DNA of 64,000 nucleotides from Aggregatibacter actinomycetemcomitans (GTDB lineage Bacteria; Pseudomonadota; Gammaproteobacteria; Enterobacterales; Pasteurellaceae): NCBI GenBank assembly GCA_017160915.1, contig JACAWG010000061.1, positions 1 to 64,000 of the forward strand, read 5' to 3'. Shown piece by piece: positions 7,968 to 17,734 of this stretch (position 1 is its first letter; each line of letters starts with the position of its first letter). The notes under the pieces were generated by a model. It saw only the letters and a program-made list of their open reading frames with translations, ran no database searches and was not told where the DNA came from. The position numbers and the translations under genes were made by a program.

Positions 7968-9371
7968 ATGAAATCGATTCTTTCCCGACGGCTAAAGTGC
8001 GGTCTGTTTTTCGGGTGTTTTTTAAGTCTTGCGGTGCAGGCGGAACAAAATCCGGTGTTTTCCATTCGGCTGAAACAGGCGCCGCTGGTTCCGACCTTGC
8101 AGCAGCTGGCGTTAGCGCATAATACCAATTTGATTATTGACGACGAGCTGCAAGGCACGGTGTCGTTACAGTTGGAAAACGTCGATTTGGATCAGCTGTT
8201 CCGTTCTGTGGCGAAAATTAAACAACTGGATTTATGGCAGGAAAACGGCATTTATTACTTCACCAAAGGCGACACCAATGCGAAATTTGCCGGCAAAATG
8301 GACGAACCTTTTTCCCTTGCCGCCCCGATAACGGAAGAGCCCGCGTCGCTGACCACCGCCACCATAAAATTACACTTCGCCAAAGCCTCTGAAGTGATGA
8401 AATCCCTCACCGGCGGAAGCGGCTCCCTGTTGTCACCCAACGGTAGCATCACTTTCGACGATCGCAGCAATTTGTTGCTGATTCAGGATGAACCGCGCTC
8501 CGTCCGCAACATTAAAAAGCTGATTAAAGAACTGGATAAACCCATTGAACAAATCGCCATTGAAGCGCGCATTGTCACCATTAACGATGAAAGCCTGAAA
8601 GAACTGGGCGTGCGCTGGGGGATTTTCAGCCCGACGGAAAACGCCCATCGTATCGGCGGCAGTTTGGCGGGCAACGGCTTTGATAACCTCGCCAATCAGT
8701 TAAACGTGAATTTCCCCACGACCACGACACCGGCGGGTTCCGTGGCGTTACAGGTGGCGAAAATCAACGGGCGACTTTTAGACTTAGAATTGACCGCACT
8801 TGAACGGGAAAATAATGTGGAAATCATCGCCAGCCCGCGCCTGCTGACGACAAACAAAAAAAGCGCCAGCATCAAACAAGGGACGGAATTGCCCTATATT
8901 CTGGTGAACGAAAAAAGCGGTTCGCAAAGCGTAGAATTCCGTGAGGCGGTACTAGGTTTGGAAGTCACGCCGCATATTTCGCAGGATAAACAGATTCTGT
9001 TGGATCTCATCGTCAGCCAAAACTCGCCGGGCAGCCGAGTGGCGTACGGCTTGGGCGAAGTGGTTTCGATTGATAAACAGGAGATTAATACGCAAGTCTT
9101 CGCCAAGGACGGCGAAACCATCGTGCTGGGCGGCGTATTTCACGACACCATCACCAAAGGCACAGACAAAGTCCCGGTGCTGGGTGACATTCCGGGCATC
9201 AAGCACCTTTTCAGCAAGGAAAGCGAACGCCATCAAAAACGCGAACTGGTGATTTTTGTGACGCCGCATATTTTGCGCCAAGGCGAAACCCTAGACGCCT
9301 TCAAACAAAAGCGCGCAGGGGCAAATGCTCAAATGACGGCAAAGGGAGAGAGTAAAAAAGGGACTAAATAG
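7968..9371 (+). CDS. comE: Competence secretin ComE (PilQ-like)
   Basis: Outer-membrane secretin that forms the channel for the pilus and incoming DNA. The signal peptide is MKSILSRRLKCGLFFGCFLSLAVQA. An STN/N0-type domain is at about residues 35-95, a second periplasmic domain at about 120-200, and the secretin core spans about 250-455, including the VPVLGDIPGIKHLFS segment and the ELVIFVTPHIL ending typical of the family. The start at 7968 follows GAAGGA; the open frame begins earlier, inside comD. In H. influenzae the operon continues into comF, but here aroK follows. Confidence 0.93.
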   Translation: MKSILSRRLKCGLFFGCFLSLAVQAEQNPVFSIRLKQAPLVPTLQQLALAHNTNLIIDDELQGTVSLQLENVDLDQLFRSVAKIKQLDLWQENGIYYFTKGDTNAKFAGKMDEPFSLAAPITEEPASLTTATIKLHFAKASEVMKSLTGGSGSLLSPNGSITFDDRSNLLLIQDEPRSVRNIKKLIKELDKPIEQIAIEARIVTINDESLKELGVRWGIFSPTENAHRIGGSLAGNGFDNLANQLNVNFPTTTTPAGSVALQVAKINGRLLDLELTALERENNVEIIASPRLLTTNKKSASIKQGTELPYILVNEKSGSQSVEFREAVLGLEVTPHISQDKQILLDLIVSQNSPGSRVAYGLGEVVSIDKQEINTQVFAKDGETIVLGGVFHDTITKGTDKVPVLGDIPGIKHLFSKESERHQKRELVIFVTPHILRQGETLDAFKQKRAGANAQMTAKGESKKGTK

Positions 9372-9587
9372 GGAATAATTTTGCTTTTCCCCATAATAGA
9401 CAAAATAATTGTCCTGTTTAGGTTGAAAACGGTAGTGGTTTATTGCGATAATTCCCCCCAATTTTGGGGTGATCTTTTCAACTCTATTCAAAAAGCTTTC
9501 ACACGACCACATCTGCGTATGTTGCGGTCGTTTCTTATTTTCTAAAGATCACATTCTTTCCGACGACATAAATTTAAGATTATAACA
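9372..9587 (+). promoter_or_regulatory. comE-aroK intergenic region with two hairpins
   Basis: This 216-base gap contains the palindrome CCCCAATTTTGGGG (9456-9469) and an inverted repeat ACGACC (9503-9508) / GGTCGT (9526-9531) followed by a T-rich run. The second looks like a terminator or leader hairpin ahead of aroK. No ORF is credible here. comF, the usual sixth gene of the H. influenzae operon, is absent. Confidence 0.45.
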
Positions 9588-10115
9588 ATGGCAGAAAAAC
9601 GTAATATTTTCTTAGTGGGACCAATGGGCGCAGGCAAAAGCACCATCGGTCGCCAACTCGCTCAATTGCTCAACATGGATTTTGTAGATACCGACGCAGA
9701 AATTGAAGAACGCGCCGGCGCAGATATCAGCTGGATTTTTGATGTTGAGGGCGAAGCGGGTTTCCGTAAAAGAGAAGAACGTATTATTAACGAATTAACG
9801 CAACGTCAAGGTATCGTGTTATCTACCGGCGGCGGTGCGGTGTTATCTAAGGACAATCGAAACCACCTTTCCGCGCGCGGCATCGTGATTTATCTGGAAA
9901 CCACCGTTGAAAAGCAATATCAACGCACCCAACGGGATAAAAAGCGCCCGCTTTTGCAAGATGTTACCGACCCGCGTCAGGTGCTGGAAGATTTGGCGAA
10001 AATCCGCAATCCGCTGTATGAAGACGTGGCGGATATCACCCTCCCTACCGATGAACAAAGCGCCAAAGTCATGGCGACGCAGATTATCGACTTGATCGAT
10101 AACTACAACGGTTAA
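9588..10115 (+). CDS. aroK: Shikimate kinase I
   Basis: Phosphorylates shikimate to shikimate 3-phosphate with ATP, the fifth step of aromatic amino acid biosynthesis. The P-loop is GPMGAGKST (about residues 11-19), the DTDAEIE segment (about 34-40) carries the shikimate- and magnesium-binding aspartate, and GFRKREE and STGGGAV are the other family signatures. The length of 175 residues is standard. It sits 24 bases before aroB, the usual aroK-aroB pairing. Confidence 0.97.
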   Translation: MAEKRNIFLVGPMGAGKSTIGRQLAQLLNMDFVDTDAEIEERAGADISWIFDVEGEAGFRKREERIINELTQRQGIVLSTGGGAVLSKDNRNHLSARGIVIYLETTVEKQYQRTQRDKKRPLLQDVTDPRQVLEDLAKIRNPLYEDVADITLPTDEQSAKVMATQIIDLIDNYNG

Positions 10116-10139
10116 ATAACAACCTAAAAGGCAAAGTAA

Positions 10140-11228
10140 ATGTTGTGTGTAAATGTTGAATTGAAAGAAAGAAGTTACCCGATTCACATCGGCGCTGGGT
10201 TATTGACGGATACTCATTGTTATCCGCTGAAACCGGGCAACAAAGTCATGATCGTGACCAATCCGACCGTTGCACAATATTACCTTGCCACCGTCACCGA
10301 CACACTGGAAAAAATCGGCTGTCTCGTTGAACACGTGTTGTTGCCCGACGGCGAACAATACAAAACCCTTGATTCTTTAAACCTGATTTTCACCGCACTT
10401 TTACAAGCCAATCACGGACGTGACACCACCATCGTCGCCTTGGGCGGCGGGGTTATCGGCGATGTTGCCGGTTATGCGGCGGCGAGCTATCAACGAGGCG
10501 TGCGCTTTATTCAAATTCCAACCACCTTATTGGCACAAGTGGATTCTTCCGTAGGCGGCAAAACCGCTGTAAACCACCCGTTAGGCAAAAACATGATCGG
10601 CGCATTTTATCAGCCGAATGCCGTCATCGTGGACACCTTGACCCTAAACACTTTGCCGAAACGCGAAGTGAATGCCGGCTTGGCGGAAGTCATTAAATAC
10701 GGCGCGATTTTAGATTTCCCTTTCTTTGAATGGCTGGAACAACACATTGACGACCTGGTCGCCTTAGATCAATCCGCGCTCCGGCAATGTATCGCCCGCT
10801 GCTGCCAATTAAAAGCGGACATTGTGGCACGGGACGAAACGGAAAAAGGCGATCGCGCGCTGTTGAATCTTGGTCATACCTTTGGTCACGCCATTGAAGC
10901 CCATTTGGGCTACGGCAACTGGCTACACGGCGAAGCGGTGGCAGCCGGCTGCATGATGGCGGCGGCATTATCGGAGCAATTAGGCGATTTAACCGAAGCC
11001 GATGTGGCGCGACTGGAGAAACTCTTGGCAAGAGCCAATTTACCTACCGTTTCACCAGACGGCATGACGGCGCAGGATTACTTACCGCTGATGATGCGCG
11101 ATAAAAAAGTGCTGAACGGCAAATTGCGTTTAGTGCTGCTCAAATCTCTCGGTCAGGCTTATGTGGCAACGGATGTTAATCAAGATTTGGTCATTGACGC
11201 CATCCATCGTTGTTCTCAATTCGATTAA
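10140..11228 (+). CDS. aroB: 3-dehydroquinate synthase
   Basis: Converts DAHP to 3-dehydroquinate, the second step of the shikimate pathway, using NAD and a divalent metal. Visible signatures are the NAD-binding [19 protein letters not shown] (about residues 102-120), [19 protein letters not shown], and metal-site segments [11 protein letters not shown] and [12 protein letters not shown]. At 362 residues it matches the family. It follows aroK and ends two bases before the dam start. Confidence 0.97.
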   Translation: MLCVNVELKERSYPIHIGAGLLTDTHCYPLKPGNKVMIVTNPTVAQYYLATVTDTLEKIGCLVEHVLLPDGEQYKTLDSLNLIFTALLQANHGRDTTIVALGGGVIGDVAGYAAASYQRGVRFIQIPTTLLAQVDSSVGGKTAVNHPLGKNMIGAFYQPNAVIVDTLTLNTLPKREVNAGLAEVIKYGAILDFPFFEWLEQHIDDLVALDQSALRQCIARCCQLKADIVARDETEKGDRALLNLGHTFGHAIEAHLGYGNWLHGEAVAAGCMMAAALSEQLGDLTEADVARLEKLLARANLPTVSPDGMTAQDYLPLMMRDKKVLNGKLRLVLLKSLGQAYVATDVNQDLVIDAIHRCSQFD

Positions 11229-11230
11229 TT

Positions 11231-12085
11231 ATGCCTGAACCCGCCAAACCCGCTACGCCAGCCAAAAGCCGCCCGTTTCTCAAATGGGCGGGCGGTAAGT
11301 ATCGCCTTACGGACGAAATCAACCGCTTATTGCCGAAACGCAAACAATGCTTGGTAGAGCCTTTCGTCGGTGCCGGCGCGGTGTTTCTCAACAGCAACTT
11401 CAAACGCTACATTCTGGCGGACATCAACCCCGACTTAATCAACCTCTTTAACATCGTCAAACTGGATGTGGAACGCTATATTCAAGCGTGCAAACCGATT
11501 TTCTTTCACCCGGAAGCCAATACCGAAATTTACTACTACGGCAAACGCAAAGAATTTAATCAAAGCACCGACGTTTTTCAGCGCGCCGTCTTGTTCCTCT
11601 ATTTAAACCGCTTCGGTTTTAACGGATTATGCCGTTACAATTCCAAAAACGAGTTCAACGTTCCTTTCGGCGATTACAAAACCCATTATTTCCCGGAAGA
11701 AGAACTGCGTTTTTTCGCCGCCAAAGCACAAAGTGCGGTCTTTATTTGCGCCGATTTTCAACAAACCTTCCAAATGGCGGACGAAAACTCCGTGATTTAC
11801 TGCGACCCGCCCTACGCCCCGCTTTCACAAGACAGCAATTTCACCAATTACGCCGGTAATGAGTTCTCCATAGCTCACCAACGTGATCTCGCCAACCTCG
11901 CCAAACACACCATGGAACAGCGCAACATTCAAGTGCTGATCTCCAACCACGACACCCCTTTCACCCGCGAAATCTACCAAGGCGCCAAAATCCGTCGCTT
12001 AAAAGTACAACGCTCCATCAGCCAAGCGCCGCATAAACGAATTAAGGTGAGAGAATTGATTGCGATGTTTAAGCAAGGAAAATGA
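11231..12085 (+). CDS. dam: DNA adenine methylase (GATC)
   Basis: Methylates adenine in GATC, supporting mismatch repair strand choice and replication control. The FLKWAGGKYRL motif (about residues 17-27) binds S-adenosylmethionine and DPPY (in VIYCDPPYAP, about residue 189) is the catalytic motif of N6-adenine methylases of the alpha group. ATG 11231 is preferred over the frame start at 11210, which overlaps aroB. In E. coli damX lies between aroB and dam; no damX is present here, so dam may be transcribed directly with aroKB. Confidence 0.95.
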   Translation: MPEPAKPATPAKSRPFLKWAGGKYRLTDEINRLLPKRKQCLVEPFVGAGAVFLNSNFKRYILADINPDLINLFNIVKLDVERYIQACKPIFFHPEANTEIYYYGKRKEFNQSTDVFQRAVLFLYLNRFGFNGLCRYNSKNEFNVPFGDYKTHYFPEEELRFFAAKAQSAVFICADFQQTFQMADENSVIYCDPPYAPLSQDSNFTNYAGNEFSIAHQRDLANLAKHTMEQRNIQVLISNHDTPFTREIYQGAKIRRLKVQRSISQAPHKRIKVRELIAMFKQGK

Positions 12086-12140
12086 CTTAGAAAATGACCG
12101 CACTTTTAGCGTCGCCAAAGCGCTGTTAATTTTTCATAGA

Positions 12141-12170
12141 AAAAAGGTCTGACATTACATCAGACCTTTT
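12141..12170. terminator. Bidirectional terminator between dam and ssb
   Basis: A near-perfect stem AAAAGGTCTGA / TCAGACCTTTT around a short loop, flanked by A-run and T-run, serves the converging dam (+) and ssb (-) genes. Confidence 0.85.
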
Positions 12171-12189
12171 CTCATTTATGCTGCGTTCA

Positions 12190-12669
12190 TTAGAACGGAA
12201 TATCATCATCAAAATTATCCATCGGCGCTTCGGCGGCAGGTTTACTTGCAGGCGCGTTGCGTGGGGCGCTTTGTTGTTGGCTTGGATAACTTGGTTGGGC
12301 GGACGGTGCGTAGTTTCCGCCGGATTGGCGATCGGCGCGGCTGTCTAACATTTGTAAGACATCGCCTTGGATTTCGGTGGTGTAACGATCTTGACCGTTT
12401 TGATCCTGCCATTTGCGGGTTCTTAGGCGTCCTTCGACGTACACTTTAGACCCTTTACGCAAGTATTCGCCCGCGACTTCCGCCTGGCGGCGATAAAATA
12501 CGATGCGGTGCCATTCGGTGACTTCGCGGCGTTCGCCGGTGTTTTTGTCATTCCAGCTTTCACTGGTGGCAACGGTGATGTTGGCAACGGCTTCGCCATT
12601 CGGCATGGTGCGGATTTCAGGATCGTTACCTAAGTTACCGACAATAATCACTTTATTTACTCCAGCCAT
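12190..12669 (-). CDS. ssb: Single-stranded DNA-binding protein
   Basis: Binds single-stranded DNA in replication, repair and recombination, and protects incoming DNA in competent cells. The OB fold covers about residues 1-112 ([20 protein letters not shown] at the start), a Pro/Gln/Ser-rich linker follows, and the acidic tail DNFDDDIPF recruits partner proteins. Length is 159 residues. It is divergent from uvrA, the arrangement also found in E. coli. The shared upstream region has a LexA box and a perfect CRP-S site; ssb belongs to the Sxy/CRP competence regulon in H. influenzae. Confidence 0.97.
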   Translation of the reverse strand: MAGVNKVIIVGNLGNDPEIRTMPNGEAVANITVATSESWNDKNTGERREVTEWHRIVFYRRQAEVAGEYLRKGSKVYVEGRLRTRKWQDQNGQDRYTTEIQGDVLQMLDSRADRQSGGNYAPSAQPSYPSQQQSAPRNAPASKPAAEAPMDNFDDDIPF

Positions 12670-12762
12670 AATATCCTCTTCTTTTATTCGATTTTGCTGT
12701 AAAAAAATTTGCCCTATTCTGCCTGAAAATCAGAAAGAAATCCACGCTTTCAACAAAATTAA

Positions 12763-12778
12763 CTGGATATTTGCACAG
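12763..12778. promoter_or_regulatory. LexA (SOS) box between ssb and uvrA
   Basis: CTGGATATTTGCACAG matches the CTG-N10-CAG LexA operator and is flanked by A on one side and T on the other, as in the consensus. It lies between divergent uvrA and ssb, both known SOS-associated genes in enterics. The motif is seen; LexA control is inferred. Confidence 0.75.
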
Positions 12779-12791
12779 TTATTTAAGAATA

Positions 12792-12807
12792 TGCGATAAT
12801 TGTCGCA
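12792..12807. promoter_or_regulatory. Perfect CRP-S competence site between ssb and uvrA
   Basis: TGCGA TAATTG TCGCA is an exact CRP-S palindrome (TGCGA-N6-TCGCA), the form of CRP site that needs Sxy (TfoX) in H. influenzae. It lies 123 bases before ssb and 33 bases before uvrA. Given the known Sxy dependence of ssb, it most likely serves ssb, but it could also touch uvrA because of its closeness. Confidence 0.78.
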
Positions 12808-12839
12808 AATTTACACTTCTTTCATTTATAAAATCTATT

Positions 12840-15671
12840 ATGGATACCATCGACATTCGTGGGGCACGAACCCACAATCTGAAAAATATTAACTTAACCA
12901 TTCCACGCGACAAACTTATCGTCATCACCGGTTTATCCGGTTCGGGCAAGTCTTCGCTGGCGTTTGATACCCTTTATGCGGAAGGACAACGCCGTTATGT
13001 GGAATCCCTTTCCGCCTATGCGCGCCAGTTTCTGTCATTAATGGAAAAACCCGATGTGGACCACATTGAAGGGCTTTCACCGGCGATTTCCATTGAGCAA
13101 AAATCCACCTCCCACAATCCGCGTTCAACGGTGGGGACAATTACCGAAATTCACGATTACCTACGCTTATTGTTTGCCCGCGTGGGTGAACCGCGCTGTC
13201 CGCATCATCATGTGCCGCTCACTGCGCAAACCATCAGCCAAATGGTGGATAAAGTGCTTTCCCTGCCGGAAGATAGCAAAATGATGTTACTGGCGCCGGT
13301 GGTGAAAGAACGCAAGGGCGAACACGTTAAGCTGTTGCAACAAATTGCCGCACAAGGTTACATTCGCGCCCGTATCGACGGCGAAATTTGCGATTTATCC
13401 GATCCGCCGAAACTGGAATTACAGAAAAAACACACTATCGAAGTGGTGGTGGATCGCTTTAAAGTGCGGTCGGATTTAGCCACAAGATTGGCGGAATCCT
13501 TTGAAACCACGCTGGAGTTATCGGGCGGTACGGCAGTGGTTGCCTACATGGACGATCCGAAAGCGGAAGAGTTGGTGTTCTCCGCCAACTTTGCCTGCCC
13601 CCATTGCGGCTACTCCGTGCCGGAACTGGAACCGCGCCTGTTCTCTTTTAATAACCCGGCGGGCGCTTGCCCGACCTGCGACGGCTTAGGCGTGCAGCAA
13701 TATTTTGATGAAAAACGCGTGGTGCAAAATCCAAGCATTTCCCTTGCTAACGGCGCCATTAAAGGCTGGGATCGCCGTAATTTCTATTATTACCAAATGC
13801 TCACTTCCCTGGCGAAACACTACCATTTCGACATTGAAACGCCGTTTGAAGCATTACCGAAAAAAATCCAGCAGATTATTTTGAACGGCTCCGGCAAGGA
13901 AGAAATCGAGTTTCAATACATGAACGATCGCGGCGACGTGGTGCTGCGCCGTCATACCTTTGAAGGGATTTTGAATAACATGGCGCGCCGTTATAAAGAA
14001 ACGGAATCCATGTCGGTGCGCGAAGAACTCGCCAAACACATCAGCAACCGTCCGTGCGCCGATTGCGGCGGTTCACGGTTACGCCCGGAAGCACGCAATG
14101 TGTATATTGAGCAAACCAACCTGCCGGATGTGTCGGAAAAAAGCATCGGTGAAGCATTAGATTTCTTCGGCGATTTACAACTCAGCGGGCAAAAAGCCCA
14201 AATCGCGGAAAAGATCCTGAAAGAGATAAAAGAGCGGTTACAATTTTTGGTGAATGTGGGCCTGAATTATCTTTCCCTTTCCCGCTCCGCCGAAACCCTT
14301 TCGGGCGGTGAAGCGCAACGAATTCGCCTCGCCAGCCAAATCGGCGCGGGATTAGTGGGCGTGATGTATGTGTTGGATGAGCCGTCCATCGGCTTGCACC
14401 AACGGGACAACGAACGCCTGCTTAACACCTTGATCCATTTGCGAAATTTAGGTAACACGGTCATCGTGGTGGAACATGACGAAGATGCCATTTTGAGTGC
14501 CGACCATATCATCGACATCGGGCCGGGCGCGGGCGTGCACGGCGGTAGCGTCATCGCCGAAGGCACCGCACAACAAATCATGCAAAATCCGAATTCCCTC
14601 ACGGGTAAATTTTTATCAGGCGCGGAAAAGATCGAAATACCGAAAAAACGCACCGCACTTGATAAGAAAAAAATGCTCAAGCTGTTAGGCGCTTCCGGTA
14701 ACAACCTGAAAAACGTCAATTTAGACATTCCCGTGGGCTTATTTACCTGCATCACCGGCGTGTCCGGCTCGGGTAAATCCACACTGATTAACGACACCCT
14801 GTTCCCCATCGCGCAAAATGCCTTGAATCGTGCGGAAAATGCCGAAACGGCGCCGTACAAATCCATCGAGGGACTGGAATTTTTCGATAAAGTCATTGAT
14901 ATTAACCAAAGCCCGATTGGGCGCACGCCACGCTCCAACCCGGCAACTTACACGGGCGTATTTACGCCGATTCGCGAACTGTTTGCCGGCGTACCGGAAG
15001 CCCGTGCGCGCGGTTACAACCCGGGACGTTTCAGTTTCAATGTACGCGGCGGACGCTGTGAAGCCTGTCAGGGCGACGGCGTGATCAAAGTGGAGATGCA
15101 CTTCCTGCCCGATGTGTACGTGCCTTGCGACCAATGTAAAGGCAAGCGTTACAACCGCGAAACCCTGGAAATTCGCTACAAAGGCAAAACCATTCATCAA
15201 GTGCTGGACATGACCGTAGAAGATGCGCGCGAATTTTTCGACGCCATTCCGATGATTGCGCGTAAATTGCAAACGCTGATTGACGTGGGCTTGTCTTATA
15301 TTCGCTTGGGGCAGTCTTCCACCACCCTGTCCGGCGGGGAAGCGCAACGGGTGAAACTGGCGACGGAACTCTCCAAACGGGATACGGGCAAAACCCTGTA
15401 TATTCTGGACGAACCGACCACGGGGCTGCATTTTGCCGACATCAAGCAATTGCTTTCCGTGTTGCACCGTTTACGCGATCAAGGCAACACCATCGTGGTC
15501 ATTGAACATAATTTAGACGTGATTAAAACCGCCGACTGGATTGTGGATCTTGGTCCTGAGGGCGGTAGCGGCGGCGGACAAATTATCGCGACCGGCACAC
15601 CGGAGCAGGTTGCCAAGGCGGAAGGATCGCACACCGCCCGCTTCCTCAAAGGCATTTTGGCAAAAGGCTAA
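12840..15671 (+). CDS. uvrA: Excinuclease ABC subunit A
   Basis: Damage-recognition ATPase of nucleotide excision repair, working with UvrB. It has two ABC-type ATPase halves: Walker [11 protein letters not shown] near residue 30 and [10 protein letters not shown] near residue 640, with ABC signatures [14 protein letters not shown] and [14 protein letters not shown]. Zinc-finger cysteines appear as CPHCGY, CPTCDG, CADCGG and CEACQG...CDQCKG. The 943-residue length is normal. The ATG at 12840 is chosen; the open frame extends upstream through the regulatory sites and is not coding there. Confidence 0.98.
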   Translation: MDTIDIRGARTHNLKNINLTIPRDKLIVITGLSGSGKSSLAFDTLYAEGQRRYVESLSAYARQFLSLMEKPDVDHIEGLSPAISIEQKSTSHNPRSTVGTITEIHDYLRLLFARVGEPRCPHHHVPLTAQTISQMVDKVLSLPEDSKMMLLAPVVKERKGEHVKLLQQIAAQGYIRARIDGEICDLSDPPKLELQKKHTIEVVVDRFKVRSDLATRLAESFETTLELSGGTAVVAYMDDPKAEELVFSANFACPHCGYSVPELEPRLFSFNNPAGACPTCDGLGVQQYFDEKRVVQNPSISLANGAIKGWDRRNFYYYQMLTSLAKHYHFDIETPFEALPKKIQQIILNGSGKEEIEFQYMNDRGDVVLRRHTFEGILNNMARRYKETESMSVREELAKHISNRPCADCGGSRLRPEARNVYIEQTNLPDVSEKSIGEALDFFGDLQLSGQKAQIAEKILKEIKERLQFLVNVGLNYLSLSRSAETLSGGEAQRIRLASQIGAGLVGVMYVLDEPSIGLHQRDNERLLNTLIHLRNLGNTVIVVEHDEDAILSADHIIDIGPGAGVHGGSVIAEGTAQQIMQNPNSLTGKFLSGAEKIEIPKKRTALDKKKMLKLLGASGNNLKNVNLDIPVGLFTCITGVSGSGKSTLINDTLFPIAQNALNRAENAETAPYKSIEGLEFFDKVIDINQSPIGRTPRSNPATYTGVFTPIRELFAGVPEARARGYNPGRFSFNVRGGRCEACQGDGVIKVEMHFLPDVYVPCDQCKGKRYNRETLEIRYKGKTIHQVLDMTVEDAREFFDAIPMIARKLQTLIDVGLSYIRLGQSSTTLSGGEAQRVKLATELSKRDTGKTLYILDEPTTGLHFADIKQLLSVLHRLRDQGNTIVVIEHNLDVIKTADWIVDLGPEGGSGGGQIIATGTPEQVAKAEGSHTARFLKGILAKG

Positions 15672-15689
15672 AAAACGCTTCATTTTCCC

Positions 15690-15730
15690 ACCGCACTTTT
15701 TGTGGCAAGACAAAAGTGCGGTCATTTTTT
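15690..15730 (+). terminator. Inverted uptake-signal pair acting as uvrA terminator
   Basis: ACCGCACTT (15690-15698) and AAGTGCGGT (15714-15722) form a stem followed by a T run on the plus strand, just past the uvrA stop. The second copy overlaps the stop codon of the converging LysR gene. Confidence 0.7.
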
Positions 15731-16639
15731 TAAATGAATTTCGCCATGCACATGACGCTGCAAAATCGCCTTCAGTTGGTCATACACCCACAACACCCTG
15801 TCCGCCACCACGGTTTGATAAGGGCGGTATAAATATAACTGCCACTTCTGCTTTTCAATGTCGGGAAACAACTCCACCAGCCGTCCTTGTTCAATATAGG
15901 GCTGACAAACGCTGTCGATTAAATATGCACAGGCTCTGCCGGCAAGGGCGGCTTGTAATTCGCTTGCCACATCGGAGGCAAAAAAGACGACCCGATTGGG
16001 CATAAAACGTTGCTCCCCATTGATCTGCCATTGCCAAATGCGTTTCAGTTTCGGATCGAGTAAACCGCTTAAGGGATAATTTTGTGCCAAATCCTGCAAA
16101 TCTTGCGGCTGCCCCAATCGCTTGAGCAGTGTCGGCGAGGCGACGATTTTTTCCGAGAAGGTGCAAATATGGTGTGCCACCCAATCAGGCTCCGGCTCCA
16201 GACAAATACGCAAACCGATGTCCACCTGATCTTCCACGATTTTTAGCTTATCAATGCCCACCTGCCAATCAATCACGATGTCGGGATAAGGCTCAAGTGC
16301 GGTCAATAATTCAAACAAAATGTGATCGTTATAAGGCATCGGCGGCAAGGTAATGCGCACCGTACCGTGCATGGTTTTGTCGTTCAATTTGGTGGAAGCG
16401 AACAAACGCTCGCCTTCCGCCAGAAATTGGGTGGCTTTCGGCAAAAACTGCTCGCCGAACTCCGTCAGTTTAATGTTACGCGTGTTACGTTTGAACAGGC
16501 TTTCGCCCAGTAATTCCTCAAGCTCGGCGATCATCCGCGTCACCACCTGCGGCGACACCGCCAAACGCTGCGCCGTTTCACGGAAATTTAAGGTTTCGCA
16601 GGCGGAACAAAAATAGCGCAAGGCTTCCAGTTTATTCAT
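15722..16639 (-). CDS. LysR-family transcriptional regulator
   Basis: The N-terminal winged helix-turn-helix (about residues 1-60: LEALRYFCSACETLNFRETA, SPQVVTRMIAELEELLG, LFKRNTRNIKLTEFG) is followed by a periplasmic-binding-like effector domain to residue 305. The overall pattern is that of the CrgA/YafC-type LysR subfamily. It is divergent from hchA with a 121-base gap holding a direct repeat AAGAACAG (16654-16661 and 16693-16700), so it plausibly controls hchA and itself. The effector ligand is unknown. It converges with uvrA through a shared terminator. Confidence 0.9.
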   Translation of the reverse strand: MNKLEALRYFCSACETLNFRETAQRLAVSPQVVTRMIAELEELLGESLFKRNTRNIKLTEFGEQFLPKATQFLAEGERLFASTKLNDKTMHGTVRITLPPMPYNDHILFELLTALEPYPDIVIDWQVGIDKLKIVEDQVDIGLRICLEPEPDWVAHHICTFSEKIVASPTLLKRLGQPQDLQDLAQNYPLSGLLDPKLKRIWQWQINGEQRFMPNRVVFFASDVASELQAALAGRACAYLIDSVCQPYIEQGRLVELFPDIEKQKWQLYLYRPYQTVVADRVLWVYDQLKAILQRHVHGEIHLKK

Positions 16640-16760
16640 ATTATTCCTTTTTTAAGAACAGTCTATTCGCATTTTATTCATTTTCATTTTAAAAGAACAG
16701 CGATAAAATGCCCGCCGTTAAGCAAATGGCTTAAGTTAATTTTTTATTGGAGAACAACAA

Positions 16761-17627
16761 ATGACCGAATTAAGCAAAAACCCGGTTGCCGACCGCGCAG
16801 AGCATAACGCCTTTTTCCCATCCGAGTATTCCCTCAGCCAATATGTGGCGAAAGTGACGGATTTTAACGGTTTTAAGTTTGAAAAACCGTACACCGGCGG
16901 TAAACACAAAGTGTTGATGATCGCTTCCGACGAGCGTTATCTGGAAATGAAAAACGGCAAATTATTCTCCACAGGCAATCACCCGGTAGAAACCTTGCTG
17001 CCGATGTTGCACATTCACCACGCCGGCTTTGAAATTGAAGTGGCGACCTTATCCGGTAACTCGGTGAAATTTGAAATGTGGGCAATGCCGACGGAAGATA
17101 AAGCCATCGCCGAGTTCTACAACCTGTACTTACCGAAATTCCAAAATCCGCATAAATTGGCGGACATTTTGGCGCAAGTCACCGCAGCGGATTCCCCTTA
17201 TCTCGGCGTGTTGGTGCCGGGCGGCCATGCGGCGTTACACGGCTTGCCGTTCAGCACCGACATGAAAGCGGTGTTAAATTGGGCGTTAGAAAAAGATAAA
17301 TATGTCATTACCTTATGCCACGGACCTGCCGCTTTATTAGCCGCCGGCGTGAACGAAAAAGCGGAAGATTACCCGTTCAAAGGTTATGAAATCTGTGTAT
17401 TCCCGGACGCCTTAGACGAAGGCGCAAACGTGGACATCGGCTACATTCCTGGCAAATTGCAATGGTTGTTGGCGGAACGCCTGGAAGCCTTAGGCGTGAA
17501 AGTATTGAACGAAGGCATTACCGGGCAAGTACATAAAGACCGTAAATTGCTTACCGGTGACAGCCCGCTCGCTTCCAACAATTTAGGCATTTTAGCCGCT
17601 GAGGAATTGTTAAAAGCGGTAGCCTAA
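16761..17627 (+). CDS. hchA: Protein/nucleic acid deglycase / glyoxalase III HchA (Hsp31)
   Basis: DJ-1/PfpI superfamily protein of the Hsp31 class. The family converts methylglyoxal to lactate without cofactor, has chaperone activity, and is reported to reverse early glycation adducts. The nucleophilic Cys sits in the elbow [10 protein letters not shown] (about residue 190), and [11 protein letters not shown] supplies the partner His region. At 288 residues it is close to E. coli Hsp31 (283), with the same N-terminal extension before the core domain. AUG 16761 follows TTGGAG. A LysR gene is divergent and an oxidoreductase follows on the same strand. Confidence 0.93.
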   Translation: MTELSKNPVADRAEHNAFFPSEYSLSQYVAKVTDFNGFKFEKPYTGGKHKVLMIASDERYLEMKNGKLFSTGNHPVETLLPMLHIHHAGFEIEVATLSGNSVKFEMWAMPTEDKAIAEFYNLYLPKFQNPHKLADILAQVTAADSPYLGVLVPGGHAALHGLPFSTDMKAVLNWALEKDKYVITLCHGPAALLAAGVNEKAEDYPFKGYEICVFPDALDEGANVDIGYIPGKLQWLLAERLEALGVKVLNEGITGQVHKDRKLLTGDSPLASNNLGILAAEELLKAVA

Positions 17628-17647
17628 TAGGTTGTTCATCGGTTCAA

Positions 17648-17712
17648 AAGTGCGGTCGATATTTTCGGCGTTTTGAAAAACGCTTGGAATTTTGACCGCA
17701 CTTTATTTTTTC
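17648..17712 (+). terminator. Inverted uptake-signal pair after hchA
   Basis: AAGTGCGGT (17648-17656) and ACCGCACTT (17695-17703) are inverted around a 38-base loop that itself holds CGTTTT / AAAACG, followed by TTATTTTT. It lies between hchA and the next gene; the long loop makes termination less certain. Confidence 0.5.
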
Positions 17713-17734
17713 CACGCCATCATTGGAGGTCAAC

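Noticed and set aside
14267-15467. Long minus-strand frames inside uvrA
   Set aside because: They mirror the codon pattern of uvrA and have no ribosome site or recognisable motif.
15541-16005. 154-codon plus-strand frame over the uvrA end and the LysR gene
   Set aside because: It overlaps two well-supported genes and shows no family features.
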